A stretch of 64,000 nucleotides of DNA from Belliella buryatensis. GTDB lineage: Bacteria > Bacteroidota > Bacteroidia > Cytophagales > Cyclobacteriaceae. The stretch spans positions 149,229-213,228 of the forward strand of contig NZ_FZOK01000007.1 in assembly GCF_900188245.1 (NCBI RefSeq), given 5' to 3'. The position numbers and the translations under genes are program-made. Shown piece after piece: positions 35,934 to 45,641 of the stretch (position 1 is its first letter; every line of letters begins with the position of its first letter). The notes under the pieces are model-generated. The model saw only the letters and a program-made list of their open reading frames with translations. It was not told the origin of the DNA and searched no databases.

Positions 35934-36401
35934 TCAGACCAGCTCAAACATAGCCTCAATTTCTACCGGGATATTATCTGGAAGTGAATTGAAGCCTACT
36001 GCACTTCGAGTTCCTATACCATTTTCCTCTCCCCATACTGCTGCAAAAAGTTCACTACAGCCATTGATAACATAAGGATGTTTTTCAAATCCATCAACAC
36101 AATTGACCATACCAAGTACTTTGATGACACACTTAACTCTATTTAAAGAGCCTAGATTGGCTTTGATGGTGGCTAGCATGGCCAGACCAACTTGTCGGGC
36201 AGCCATTTTGCCACTTAGTAAATCTAAGTCTTTGCCTACTTTGCCAATGATCAAACTCCCATCTTCCTTGAAAGAACCATGACCTGATAGGTAAAGGTAT
36301 TTACCATCTACAAGACAAGGACGGTAGACGCCAATTGGTTTGGGTGGTGGAGGTAGGACTAATCCTAAAGCTTCAAAATTTGATTCAGGGCTGTTCATCA
36401 T
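35934..36401 (-). CDS. RidA/YjgF family protein
   Basis: RidA-fold protein of 155 residues, close to the longer YjgF-like subgroup (atu/Rv type) that carries a proline-rich start (LVLPPPPKPIGVYRP). Conserved segments: YLYLSGHGSF (about residues 36-45), AARQVGLAMLATIKANLG, VNCVDGFEKHPYVINGCSEL and IGTRSAVGFNSLPDNIPVEI; the Arg of GTRSAVG is the ligand-binding Arg in deaminating RidA proteins. Such enzymes hydrolyse reactive enamine/imine intermediates of PLP enzymes. It follows the T9SS protein gene by 47 bp. Two adjacent ATG codons (36401, 36398) are possible starts. Confidence 0.88.
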   Translation of the reverse strand: MMNSPESNFEALGLVLPPPPKPIGVYRPCLVDGKYLYLSGHGSFKEDGSLIIGKVGKDLDLLSGKMAARQVGLAMLATIKANLGSLNRVKCVIKVLGMVNCVDGFEKHPYVINGCSELFAAVWGEENGIGTRSAVGFNSLPDNIPVEIEAMFELV

Positions 36402-36448
36402 TTTGTTTTTTAAATTGAGCAAAAGATAGTCAAAAAATTAAAGAGCAC

Positions 36449-38767
36449 TTAATTTTTGATCAATTTCAATACCTCAAGATGCTTACCATCATAAGCATGT
36501 ATCAGATACATCCCAGTTTGCAGTGAATCTCCATTGAAATTATTATTAAAATCCTCGTAACCACATATGTTTATCAGGATTCCATTAGAGTCATAGATTT
36601 GGATGGTGGAAGATGCTGGATCAAAATAGTTAGGCAGGGTCAGGTGTAATTGTTCGGTTTTGACTGGATTGGGATAGATACTCGCTTTGGGACTGAATTC
36701 GTTTAGTCCCTCTAGCCGAAAGACTCGGCTGTAAACGCTCTTACCTTCAAGGTTGGTGAATTTGATTCTAAAGAATATTCTTCCTTTTGGTTTTTCCCAG
36801 GAGTATAGGAAGTGGTGGACTAAAATATCTTTTTCAGAAGGTAGCTTTGCAACGCTTTTGAAATGCTCTACTTGGTCTATGGCCTTTTCGATTTCAAAGA
36901 CTCCTTGCTCTTCACTGGCTGCTATTTTCCAAGAGATATTTACCTCACCTGATTTCCAGATTGCTTTATGATTAATAAAATTAATTGGTAGGATAGAAAG
37001 ATATCGGTAACTACCAATGGTGAAAGTTTGATTATTGAGCTCGTCATAAGTTAGATTTCTTCTAGCCCAAAGTGTATCTGCATCCACTCCGGGCAAATGT
37101 AGACCAGGTGCGGGGATGCCATTGCTGACAATCCTCAAATCGTCTACTGCATCGACTATGAGATTTTCTGCAGCCAATTCCATTTCGATGGGGTCTGACC
37201 CGGCTGACAGACCTTCGATTTCGAAGTAAGAGTTGAGTTGATAGAGAATGGGTGTACCGTCCGTATCATCGAAGTCTGGCTCCCAATTTGAGCCAGGAAT
37301 CTCAATGTACCGCACTTGAAAGTCACCACCAGGAGATGTCCCAGATAGTCGTAGCCTCCTCACTCCACCCTGATAGATATCTTCAAAAGGAAAATGTGCA
37401 TTTTCATTGGTCAATATCGAAGGGAAATTATTATAAAAAAGTCTGTGGATATTTCTCCAAGTACCACCTAGGTATCTAAATACACCAGCCCCATCTGTAT
37501 TGACATACAGGTCGTAGCCGTTGAAGTCAATTTGCCCACTTTCCATGATCCAATTACCTAGACTGCGGAGATCGTTGAAAGTTACAATTCTGCCGCTTGG
37601 TTTGTTTACATGTATTTGGCTTAAGTCAAGTTCCCAATTGACAATTTGCTGCTCTCCCATACCTTGAAATCTTAGCAAGGTTGGGCCATCACTTGGGGCT
37701 GGCCCTGTTAGTCTGCCAATATCCCCGGTGAGAAAAACTGAATCGGGAAGAAGTTTTACGGCAGTATTTTCAAAAAAAAGGTTATGATAGGTTTTTGGAT
37801 TGCCAGAACTGGCAAAAGTAGTGCTGATTAAGCGTTGTGTACCTGCATTGGAGCGGTAGTAGGTATTGCCTTCAAAGCGAAATTCAGCCACATCCATTTG
37901 CGGGTTATTGCCAAGCAGTACGAGATTAGCTCCTGGCTTCAGGTGAAAAAGTGCTGCAGGGATCGTATTCGTTCGTCTGATAATCTGCTCTTGAGGAGGT
38001 CCAGGGCATTGAGAGATAAAGGTAGCGCCGGGTTCTATGATAAAGTCTCCATAAGGGCCTGTACCATTGAACATCGCTTGTACATTATAAGAAAAAGTAG
38101 AGCAAGCTGGAATACCATCTGTGTTAAGTGTTTGAACTACTGTTCCCGATTCAATAATGAAAGCATTTGCTTTGAAGCCTGAATTGACGGTGAGTGATTG
38201 TCCAGGATTTGCTCTGAATCGAACTTGGAATCTACTGTTAAGTGTATTCGCACTCCAAGAAGATCTATCTACTACATTTCTACTGTTTCCAATGAAAACA
38301 ATACTTCCTGTTTGTGGATAAATCCAATCCGTAGTGGCATTGGAGACATTATTGATCGTGAACTGCCCTAATTCCAATCTAAAAGCTCTCAGCGCTCCAT
38401 TAACTCTAAGTTCAAAAGTTTGCAAGTTCAAAAGCCTTCCTGGGCTAGCGGCACTAAAAAGATAAAGGTTATTGACTGATTCATTTGCTCTAATTCTGAT
38501 TTCATTGCCTTGCTGAAAAAACACATTATTCCCAATTTCAGGCTTAGTAGCAGCGGGTAGCCATGCTAACCCGTCCCACCTTTCCCAAATAGCAGGATTA
38601 TCAAAGTCCCCAGAACTGATTGTTCTGTAATCTCCTATTTCTAAGGCTATCTGAGAAAAGCTAACGTAGGAATATCCCATCTCTAAAAAAATAAACAAGA
38701 TAATCCTGTAAATTCGTGCTGAATTTAAGGTCAACTGCGTGCCATATTTTCTTTTCAAAAAGTCCAT
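36449..38767 (-). CDS. Large secreted protein with T9SS C-terminal sorting domain
   Basis: A 772-residue protein with a long signal sequence (about residues 1-39), a beta-helix-like central part rich in short strand repeats (about 50-560, for example NLYLFSAASPGRLLNL, WIMESGQIDFNGYDLYV) and a type IX secretion sorting domain in the last ~85 residues: SIYPNPVK, IQIYDSNG and GMYLIHAYDG...VLKLIK. It should be exported by T9SS to the surface. No catalytic motif was recognised. It is the first gene of a pair with ridA and starts only 36 bp from the divergent neighbour. Confidence 0.8.
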   Translation of the reverse strand: MDFLKRKYGTQLTLNSARIYRIILFIFLEMGYSYVSFSQIALEIGDYRTISSGDFDNPAIWERWDGLAWLPAATKPEIGNNVFFQQGNEIRIRANESVNNLYLFSAASPGRLLNLQTFELRVNGALRAFRLELGQFTINNVSNATTDWIYPQTGSIVFIGNSRNVVDRSSWSANTLNSRFQVRFRANPGQSLTVNSGFKANAFIIESGTVVQTLNTDGIPACSTFSYNVQAMFNGTGPYGDFIIEPGATFISQCPGPPQEQIIRRTNTIPAALFHLKPGANLVLLGNNPQMDVAEFRFEGNTYYRSNAGTQRLISTTFASSGNPKTYHNLFFENTAVKLLPDSVFLTGDIGRLTGPAPSDGPTLLRFQGMGEQQIVNWELDLSQIHVNKPSGRIVTFNDLRSLGNWIMESGQIDFNGYDLYVNTDGAGVFRYLGGTWRNIHRLFYNNFPSILTNENAHFPFEDIYQGGVRRLRLSGTSPGGDFQVRYIEIPGSNWEPDFDDTDGTPILYQLNSYFEIEGLSAGSDPIEMELAAENLIVDAVDDLRIVSNGIPAPGLHLPGVDADTLWARRNLTYDELNNQTFTIGSYRYLSILPINFINHKAIWKSGEVNISWKIAASEEQGVFEIEKAIDQVEHFKSVAKLPSEKDILVHHFLYSWEKPKGRIFFRIKFTNLEGKSVYSRVFRLEGLNEFSPKASIYPNPVKTEQLHLTLPNYFDPASSTIQIYDSNGILINICGYEDFNNNFNGDSLQTGMYLIHAYDGKHLEVLKLIKN

Positions 38768-38803
38768 GTTTTAAAAAATAGTCAGACTCATAAAGTTCGT
38801 TAT

Positions 38804-40003
38804 ATGAAAAACCTTTTGAAAAAAGTTCTGCTCAGTTATTCGTTTATTTATTCGACTATTTTATTTGCCAATGCAGAGCAGTATCAAATCAGTCTTCTTA
38901 CCTGTGATCCGGGAGATCAGATCTATTCTGTCTTCGGACATAGCGCCATTCGAGTTCTCAATCAAGAAACTGGAGAAGACTTGGTCTATAATTATGGTAC
39001 ATTTGATTTTGACGCGCCATTTTTTGTGGTCAAGTTTACCCAGCGGACTTTAGATTACATGTTGACCGTTACCACCTTTGATAGATTCCTCTACGAGTAT
39101 CAGTACTTCCAAAGAAATGTTAGAGAACAGATTTTGGATTTGAATCCAAAACAAACAGAAGAGGTGATCCGCTTTTTGAAAATCAACCTTTTGCCTGAAA
39201 ATAGATTTTATCGATATGATTTTTTCTATGACAATTGTGCCACAAGAATTAGGGATTTGTTTGAAGATATTCTCGGAAAACAGCTAGTTTGGTATGACCC
39301 TGCCGAACCTCGGGAACAAACCTTCAGAGAGTTGATAGACGAATATGTCTATCCACTTCCCTGGTATGATTTGGGTATTGACTTGGCTTTGGGGTCTGTT
39401 ATTGATGCCAAGGCATCGGAGTGGGATAAGCAGTTTTTACCAGATTATATGGAAGCAGCTTTTGCTCGAGCAGAGATAGAAGGTGACGGGCCTACAAGAC
39501 CTTTAGTCAAAGATGCTAGAACTGTCTTGCAGTTTCCAGATAGGCCATCCGAAGGGAGCCTTTTCAACCCTTATGCGGTGATGTGGCTGGTGGCGATTTT
39601 ATTTATGGTAATCACTTACCTAGGTTATAAGCGAAAGCGCTTGTATGTGGGTTATGATATAGCGCTGTTTTCTGTACTTGGGTTGGTTGGTTTATTGGTA
39701 TTTGTGCTTTGGTTTTTGACTTTTCATTCTCAAACTAAGTGGAATTGGAATTTACTTTGGGCTTTCCCGATGCATTTGGTTTTGGTTTATGGTCTTTTAA
39801 AGGAAAAGATTCTACCTTGGGTGAGGAAGTATTTGATGTTTGCTTTGATCATGGCTGACGCCGCAGTTATCTTTTGGATATTGGGTTGGCAGTCATTTCA
39901 CCCTAGTTTGATTCCGATTTTACTGGTGGTGATTCTACGAACTAATTTTCTTTACTATAATTTTGAGACATTTAAGCAGGCTAGACAAATAGGAAATAAG
40001 TGA
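38804..40003 (+). CDS. DUF4105 (Lnb N-terminal periplasmic domain) membrane protein
   Basis: A 399-residue protein with a signal (about residues 1-24), a periplasmic DUF4105 domain (about 25-255) and about five C-terminal helices (about 257-390). Hallmarks are ISLLTCDPGD, VFGHSAIRV, YNYGTFDFD and the YDFFYDNCATRIRD motif, which holds a Cys next to a His-containing strand and recalls an NlpC/P60-like site. The domain occurs in the accessory N-terminus of some lacto-N-biosidases. An enzymatic role is an inference. It is separated from uvrB by 55 bp. Confidence 0.85.
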   Translation: MKNLLKKVLLSYSFIYSTILFANAEQYQISLLTCDPGDQIYSVFGHSAIRVLNQETGEDLVYNYGTFDFDAPFFVVKFTQRTLDYMLTVTTFDRFLYEYQYFQRNVREQILDLNPKQTEEVIRFLKINLLPENRFYRYDFFYDNCATRIRDLFEDILGKQLVWYDPAEPREQTFRELIDEYVYPLPWYDLGIDLALGSVIDAKASEWDKQFLPDYMEAAFARAEIEGDGPTRPLVKDARTVLQFPDRPSEGSLFNPYAVMWLVAILFMVITYLGYKRKRLYVGYDIALFSVLGLVGLLVFVLWFLTFHSQTKWNWNLLWAFPMHLVLVYGLLKEKILPWVRKYLMFALIMADAAVIFWILGWQSFHPSLIPILLVVILRTNFLYYNFETFKQARQIGNK

Positions 40004-40058
40004 TTTGATAAACTATTATGCAGTCTGAGGGTGTTATCTAAAGCTAGTCAAGAAAAAA

Positions 40059-42095
40059 ATGGATTTCAATCTACAATCAGAATACAAACCTACTGGAGAT
40101 CAGCCAGAAGCAATCAAACAGCTTGTTCATGGACTCAATGAAGGAGATCCTGCACAAGTGCTTTTGGGGGTGACGGGCTCAGGAAAGACATTTACCATCG
40201 CCAACGTGATTCAGCAGGTTCAAAAACCCACCTTGGTTTTGAGTCATAATAAGACCCTTGCTGCACAGCTTTATGGTGAGTTCAAGCAGTTTTTTCCTGA
40301 CAATGCCGTGGAGTACTTTATCTCTTACTATGACTACTACCAGCCGGAGGCCTTTATTCCTACTAGTGGGACTTATATAGAGAAGGACCTTTCTATCAAC
40401 GAGGAAATCGAAAAGCTCCGCCTTAGTGCTACCTCGGCATTGCTATCAGGAAGAAGAGATGTCATTGTAGTAGCTTCAGTTTCCTGTATCTATGGTATAG
40501 GTAACCCAGAGGAGTTTGGGAAAAATGTCATCCGGCTTCAGGAAGGTGACCGAATCCCAAGAAATCAATTGCTTTTCAAATTGGTAGATATCTTATATTC
40601 TCGGACTAATCAAGATTTAAGTCATGGCACTTTTAGAGTGAAGGGTGATACAGTCGATATTTTTGTGGCTTATGCGGATTTTGCTTATCGCATTTTCTTC
40701 TGGGGAGATGAGATCGAGGCGATACAGCGGGTAGATCCTACTACAGGGAAGAAGATTTCTGATGAGAAGCTCATTTCTATCTTTCCTGCAAACCTCTTTG
40801 TAACTGGCAGAGATGTGATTGATACAGCGATTCATGAGATTCAAGATGATTTGATGGCGCAGGTTTCTTTTTTTGAAAAGGACATGAAGCTAATCGAGGC
40901 CAAGAGACTGAGAGAGCGGACGGAGTTTGATTTGGAGATGATCAGAGAGCTTGGTTATTGTTCTGGAGTGGAGAATTACTCACGGTATTTTGATAGAAGA
41001 AATCCAGGGACAAGGCCATTCTGTCTTTTGGATTATTTCCCTGATGATTATTTATTGGTGATTGACGAGAGTCATGTGACAGTACCTCAAGTGAGAGCGA
41101 TGTGGGGAGGTGACAGATCTCGTAAGGTGAATTTGGTGGATTATGGTTTTAGATTACCTTCTGCCCTTGATAATCGACCATTGAAGTTTGAAGAATTTGA
41201 GGATCTTACCAACCAGGTGATCTACGTCAGTGCTACACCAGCAGATTATGAGTTAGCTCAGACAGAAGGTGTTGTAGTAGAACAGATCATCAGACCAACA
41301 GGGCTTTTGGACCCATTGATCGACGTGAGACCAAGTGCCAATCAAATCGATGATTTATTGGAGGAAATAGATCAAACCATCAAGTCTGACGCAAGAGTTT
41401 TGGTGACTACGCTGACCAAAAGAATGGCCGAAGAGTTACAGAAATACCTGGAGCGAGCTGGTGTCAAAAGCCGCTACATACATTCTGAAGTCAAGCCATT
41501 GGATAGGGTTGAAATACTCAGAGAGCTGAGATTGGGTGTATTTGATGTGTTGGTTGGTGTGAATCTGTTGAGAGAGGGGTTGGATTTGCCTGAGGTTTCT
41601 CTTGTTGCCATCTTGGATGCTGACAAGGAAGGCTTCTTGAGAAATGAAAGGAGCTTGGTGCAAACTATTGGTCGTGCAGCTCGTAACTCGGAGGGTCGTG
41701 TGATCATGTATGCAGATACTACCACCCATTCGATGCAAATGGCAATTGATGAAACCTTGAGAAGAAGAGCCCTACAAATAGCATATAATGAAGAGCATGG
41801 CATCACTCCGAGAACGGTCATCAAGTCAAGGGAAAAAATCATGGGGCAAACCAAGGTGGCTGATAGTAAGAAAAATGCAAAAACCTATGCTGAGCAACAA
41901 GACCAAGAGGCATTGGTGGCTGCTGATCCGATTGTTCAGTATCTGAGCAAGGACAAACTAGAAAAATTGATTGCTTCTACCCAAAAGCAAATGGAAAAAG
42001 CTGCCAAAGAACTCAACTTCATGGAAGCAGCTAAATTGAGAGATGAGTGGCAAGGCATGAAAAATAGACTTGCAGAATTGAATAGAGGCGTTTAA
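40059..42095 (+). CDS. uvrB: Excinuclease ABC subunit B
   Basis: Helicase-like damage-verification subunit of nucleotide excision repair, 678 residues. Walker A GVTGSGKT is at residues 37-44, the DNA-threading beta-hairpin [12 protein letters not shown] at about 91-102, Walker B VIDESHVT at about 337-344, and motif [14 protein letters not shown] at about 540-551. A UVR domain that contacts UvrC is at the C-terminus (about 630-670). It is normal in length and not near uvrA or uvrC. A 2-bp gap leads into the next gene, implying one transcript. Confidence 0.98.
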   Translation: MDFNLQSEYKPTGDQPEAIKQLVHGLNEGDPAQVLLGVTGSGKTFTIANVIQQVQKPTLVLSHNKTLAAQLYGEFKQFFPDNAVEYFISYYDYYQPEAFIPTSGTYIEKDLSINEEIEKLRLSATSALLSGRRDVIVVASVSCIYGIGNPEEFGKNVIRLQEGDRIPRNQLLFKLVDILYSRTNQDLSHGTFRVKGDTVDIFVAYADFAYRIFFWGDEIEAIQRVDPTTGKKISDEKLISIFPANLFVTGRDVIDTAIHEIQDDLMAQVSFFEKDMKLIEAKRLRERTEFDLEMIRELGYCSGVENYSRYFDRRNPGTRPFCLLDYFPDDYLLVIDESHVTVPQVRAMWGGDRSRKVNLVDYGFRLPSALDNRPLKFEEFEDLTNQVIYVSATPADYELAQTEGVVVEQIIRPTGLLDPLIDVRPSANQIDDLLEEIDQTIKSDARVLVTTLTKRMAEELQKYLERAGVKSRYIHSEVKPLDRVEILRELRLGVFDVLVGVNLLREGLDLPEVSLVAILDADKEGFLRNERSLVQTIGRAARNSEGRVIMYADTTTHSMQMAIDETLRRRALQIAYNEEHGITPRTVIKSREKIMGQTKVADSKKNAKTYAEQQDQEALVAADPIVQYLSKDKLEKLIASTQKQMEKAAKELNFMEAAKLRDEWQGMKNRLAELNRGV

Positions 42096-42097
42096 CC

Positions 42098-42733
42098 ATG
42101 ACACTTCAGGATATCCATAAGTATGCACAACAAGGCGAGGGCCTGACTGTAGAGTTCAAGAAAAAGGCGGCCTATCCTGACAAAATCGTGAGGGAGATGA
42201 TAGCTTTGGCCAATACTGAAGGGGGGGTGTTGTTGATCGGTGTAGATGATGATGGAACAGTTTCTGGGCAGCGATTTATTGAAGAAGAAGTTTTTGTGAT
42301 GGGAAAAGCCATCAAAGACTACATTTTTCCTGCTTTGCAGTATGAAGTGGAGGTTTTCAAATTAAATCCCAAGAAAGGCGTCGCTGTATTCTCTATACCC
42401 AAGTCAGCAAATCGCCCACATTATATCAAGGAGGAAAAGCAAAGACGTGCATTTATTAGAGTGCAGGATAAGACGGTAAAGGCCAGTAAAGAAGTATGGG
42501 AAATCCTCCGAAGGGGAAAGCATCCTAAAGACATGGTTTTTACTTATGGAGACAAAGAAACCATATTGATGCAAGCCCTTGCTGAAAAGGGCGTGTTGAC
42601 ACTTAAGGAATACGCAACAAGGGCAAAGCTGCCTAGATTTTTAGCCTCTAAAACTCTTGTGCGTTTGGTATTGGCCAATGTATTGGAAATCATCCCACAG
42701 GAAATCGAGGATCAGTATAGGTTGAAGGAGTAA
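42098..42733 (+). CDS. AlbA_2 (Schlafen-like) ATP-binding domain protein
   Basis: A 211-residue protein with an AlbA_2 domain at about residues 8-120: GEGLTVEFKKKA, then REMIALANTEGGVLLIGVDD and a basic AFIRVQDKTVKAS segment. Bacterial AlbA_2 proteins are thought to bind nucleic acid or nucleotides; Schlafen relatives have tRNA nuclease activity. The C-terminal part (about 140-211) looks like a winged helix (LTLKEYATRAKLPRFLAS). It starts 2 bp after uvrB stop, so it may be involved in DNA transactions; this is context only. Confidence 0.8.
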   Translation: MTLQDIHKYAQQGEGLTVEFKKKAAYPDKIVREMIALANTEGGVLLIGVDDDGTVSGQRFIEEEVFVMGKAIKDYIFPALQYEVEVFKLNPKKGVAVFSIPKSANRPHYIKEEKQRRAFIRVQDKTVKASKEVWEILRRGKHPKDMVFTYGDKETILMQALAEKGVLTLKEYATRAKLPRFLASKTLVRLVLANVLEIIPQEIEDQYRLKE

Positions 42734-43136
42734 ATTAATTGAAGACCTCTCTAATAGGTATTAAAGGTTTATTTGATTTGGAAGCCTTTTAGATGAATTA
42801 GAGTAGAAATACTTTGAAATATGGTTGAAATACAATTGAAATATGTATACCCGCTTTCGCACCAGTAACCATATTTTATTACGCACACACCTTAAATTCA
42901 GATGTTGTCGACTGTCGACCGTCGTCCGTTGACGATTATCCGCTTGATCCTTTCGTTTTATTGAATTACTGGTGTCATTGCGGATAATTATAAATTGAAA
43001 TATAGGGATGTGGCTATACGGAACTTTGCAAGTAAATCATATAGCTTAGCAGAGATATCAATAGATATTGATTGATCATATCGGCGAATTCAAAAGACTG
43101 GCAAGGAAACGTATAGACAGATATAGGGATGTGCTG
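42734..43136. other. Intergenic region with dispersed repeat GAC-GTCGACCGTCG
   Basis: About 400 bp with no gene. It contains GACTGTCGACCGTCGTCCG and TTGACGATTATC (42910-42940), related to 44174-44198, and several GAAATA/GAAATATAG words (42815-42850, 43000-43015). Two CATATAGGGATGTG-like phrases (43002-43010, 43120-43128) are also seen. No terminator or promoter is clear. Confidence 0.45.
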
Positions 43137-44051
43137 TCAGAGAGGGAGAGAAGTACCGAATCTTTGGTTGAAGCCGGCTAGGCCTTGAAGCCCTCCAGTG
43201 TGGAGGAGTAGGATTTTGGAACCTTTGGGGAAGTCTCCATTTTTGATTTTTTCTAATACGCCATAGCACATTTTTCCTGTATATATAGGCTCTAAGGCGA
43301 TTTGAAATTCTCCGTAAAACCAGCGAATAAAGGCTAGCAAATCACCATTGGTTTTGCCATAGCCACCAAAATGATATTGATCCTCTATTTCAAGTTTACC
43401 TTTTGGAGAAATCTGATGTTTGCCGAGTAGATCAGCCATCTCTTGATGAATAAAATCTCCTTTGAGCGAGGAGAATCCTTGGAGTACTTGATGTGGGCCT
43501 ATGCTAGCTGCCAAGCCTGCAAAGGTGCCTCCTGTTCCGATTGAAGTACAGATATGACTATATTCATTGTCCTGATCAGACAAAATTTCAGAAGTTCCCT
43601 TGATGGCTAGGCTATTGGTTCCCCCCTCAGGTACGTGATAGAAGGCCCCATGTGTTTTCCGAAGTCCGTTTAGAAATTCCTCCTCTTTTTTGTTTCTATA
43701 ATCTACCCTAGACACATAATGCAGCATCATTCCTTTTTCCCGAGCAGCAGCTAAAGTAGGGTTGAGTGGAAGTGTTTCCTCACCCCTAATCATCCCTATT
43801 GATTCGAATCCAGCTGCCTGACAGGCGGAGGCTGTGGCATAGATGTGATTAGAATAGGCTCCGCCAAAAGTTAAAATTTTCTTTTTGCCTTCCAGCTTAG
43901 CTTGCTCTAAATTAAATTTAAGCTTGAAAAATTTATTACCAGATGCAAGTGGATGCACTTGATCCAGTCTTTTGATAGCCACACTTATACCAAGTCTCTC
44001 CCATAACGGGTGGTGGAGGGTATCTGTAGATATTTCTTGTGGAATAAGCAT
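43137..44051 (-). CDS. PLP enzyme of the ACC deaminase / D-cysteine desulfhydrase family
   Basis: Fold-type II PLP enzyme of 304 residues. The Lys that binds PLP is in SGNKFFKLKFNL (about residues 38-49), followed by FGGAYSNHIYATAS (about 62-75) with the catalytic Ser/Asn, the phosphate-binding loop TSIGTGGTFAG and a GGLQG segment at the end. Bacterial members without the ACC-specific residues mostly act as D-cysteine desulfhydrases, yielding pyruvate, sulfide and ammonia, but ACC deaminase cannot be ruled out. Single gene, flanked by two related intergenic repeats. Confidence 0.85.
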   Translation of the reverse strand: MLIPQEISTDTLHHPLWERLGISVAIKRLDQVHPLASGNKFFKLKFNLEQAKLEGKKKILTFGGAYSNHIYATASACQAAGFESIGMIRGEETLPLNPTLAAAREKGMMLHYVSRVDYRNKKEEEFLNGLRKTHGAFYHVPEGGTNSLAIKGTSEILSDQDNEYSHICTSIGTGGTFAGLAASIGPHQVLQGFSSLKGDFIHQEMADLLGKHQISPKGKLEIEDQYHFGGYGKTNGDLLAFIRWFYGEFQIALEPIYTGKMCYGVLEKIKNGDFPKGSKILLLHTGGLQGLAGFNQRFGTSLPL

Positions 44052-44173
44052 GAAACTTGGTTTATTTATTTATAAGCTAATTCCAAAACCTTTGTATTAT
44101 TTTCATAGCTATAAACATTCACAGCTTTGGCTATTCTGTATAAAGCTTTTTGAAATCAGCTGTTTGATCTGAT

Positions 44174-44198
44174 GACTTTCGACCGTTGACGGTTATCA
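44174..44198. repeat. Dispersed repeat copy GACTTTCGACCGTTGACGG
   Basis: GACTTTCGACCGTTGACGG and TTATC match GACTGTCGACCGTCG...GTTGACGATTATC at 42910-42940, the two copies flanking the PLP-enzyme gene in the same orientation. The rest of 44052-44289 is AT-rich with GAAATATTC words and no gene. Confidence 0.5.
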
Positions 44199-44289
44199 GC
44201 ATGATAAGATTTGAAATATTCACATACTTGTACAATAGCAAATAATCACAATATCTTTTCAAATATCCGAAATATTATGAAAGTAGCCT

Positions 44290-44297
44290 TACTTTTG
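44290..44297 (+). promoter_or_regulatory. Candidate promoter -7 box TACTTTTG very near the start codon
   Basis: TACTTTTG matches TAnnTTTG and ends 4 bp before the ATG at 44302. Transcription starting about 7 nt downstream would give a leaderless or almost leaderless mRNA. Confidence 0.35.
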
Positions 44298-44301
44298 TCC
44301 C

Positions 44302-45342
44302 ATGGCAGAGGATTTAGATATTGATCAGTTTGAGGATGAAGAGGTAGCACTTTTTGAACATCATCACATGGTGATAGACAAGAAGCAGTCTATGGTACGA
44401 ATCGATAAGTACCTGACGGACAAATTAGCTAATGCTACAAGAAACAAAGTTCAAACTGCCATCGATAATGGACACATAACGGTTAATGGAAAGACTGTCA
44501 AGTCTAATTATAAAATCAAACCGGACGATGAAATCAAGGTATTTTTAGAAAAACCTGTGATGCATACTGAGGTGATTCCCGAAGAATTGTCTTTAGACAT
44601 CATTTATGAAGATGACTATTTGTTGATCATCAATAAGCCTCCAGGTATGGTCGTACACCCTGCGCATGGCAATTGGACAGGTACTTTGGTTAATGGACTA
44701 GTGCATTATTTCAATCAGCTGCCTGAGCTACCGGGCAATAGTGGTCGGCCAGGATTGGTGCATAGAATAGACAAGGACACTTCTGGCTTGCTAGTGATTG
44801 CTAAGTCAGAGGCTGCCATGACCGATTTGGCTAATCAGTTTTTTCACCACACGATAGATAGAACTTACATAGCATTGGTATGGGGTGAGCCTGAAGCTGA
44901 TGAAGGCACCATCAATGCCCATGTGGGTAGAAGTGCCAAGGATCGGAAGGTTATGATGGCTTTCCCAGATGGAAGTCAAGGAAAGCATGCCATCACACAT
45001 TACAAAGTCCTCAAGAGACTCAGGTATGTGTCATTGATTCAGTGCAACTTGGAGACGGGTCGTACGCATCAAATCAGGGCGCATATGAAGCATATAGGAC
45101 ATCCATTGTTCAATGACTCTATGTATGGTGGGGATAAAATCAGGAAAGGAACCCAGTTCTCAAAGTATAAATCCTTTGTTCAAAACTGTTTTGAACTTAT
45201 GCCAAGACAGGCGCTTCACGCCAAATCCCTAGGCTTTGTCCACCCAATTACCAAGAAGCGTGAGTACTTTGAGGTACCACTTCCTGAGGATTTCTCAGGT
45301 GTGCTCGAAAAGTGGGAGCAATATGTTGTTTTTGAAAAATAG
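44302..45342 (+). CDS. rluD: RluA/RluD-family 23S rRNA pseudouridine synthase
   Basis: Enzyme of 346 residues that isomerises uridines in 23S rRNA. An S4 RNA-binding domain is at about residues 29-85 (VRIDKYLTDKL, VNGKTVKSNYKIKPDDE), and the catalytic domain at about 95-325 with HRIDKDTSGLLVIAKS; Asp157 of that motif is the nucleophile. The ending ETGRTHQIRAHMKHIGHP is typical. A longer, acidic N-terminus (EDLDIDQFEDEEVALFE) precedes the S4 domain. The family does not fix the target position, so the symbol is provisional. Confidence 0.92.
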   Translation: MAEDLDIDQFEDEEVALFEHHHMVIDKKQSMVRIDKYLTDKLANATRNKVQTAIDNGHITVNGKTVKSNYKIKPDDEIKVFLEKPVMHTEVIPEELSLDIIYEDDYLLIINKPPGMVVHPAHGNWTGTLVNGLVHYFNQLPELPGNSGRPGLVHRIDKDTSGLLVIAKSEAAMTDLANQFFHHTIDRTYIALVWGEPEADEGTINAHVGRSAKDRKVMMAFPDGSQGKHAITHYKVLKRLRYVSLIQCNLETGRTHQIRAHMKHIGHPLFNDSMYGGDKIRKGTQFSKYKSFVQNCFELMPRQALHAKSLGFVHPITKKREYFEVPLPEDFSGVLEKWEQYVVFEK

Positions 45343-45627
45343 AGTATGACCAAACTTTTATCTATTTAATAGTTTGATGGCTTTCTAATAGGTCGCATTT
45401 TAAATATTATAAAAAATTAAGTCATAATTATTGATGATTGTTAATAATTAGTAGATTAATTGACAATTCTTTAACAGGAAACCAAAATATCATTATCAAG
45501 TTTTCAAAATTTGAATTTTCGCAATCGTTATAATTTTTGATCAAGAAAATAATAGGCCGTTATTTTAAAAATAATGTAAATATTCAGCTATTTTCTTATA
45601 ATATTTTCAAGAATAAAATTTGGTGCG

Positions 45628-45635
45628 TACATTTG
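45628..45635 (+). promoter_or_regulatory. Candidate promoter -7 box TACATTTG of an intergenic transcript
   Basis: TACATTTG is an exact TAnnTTTG match in an otherwise gene-free gap. The upstream -33 position has a run ATTTTC rather than a strong TTTG. Confidence 0.4.
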
Positions 45636-45641
45636 TAAAAG

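Noticed and set aside
41436..41854. Two long frames antisense to uvrB
   Set aside because: Shadow frames within a strongly conserved coding region.
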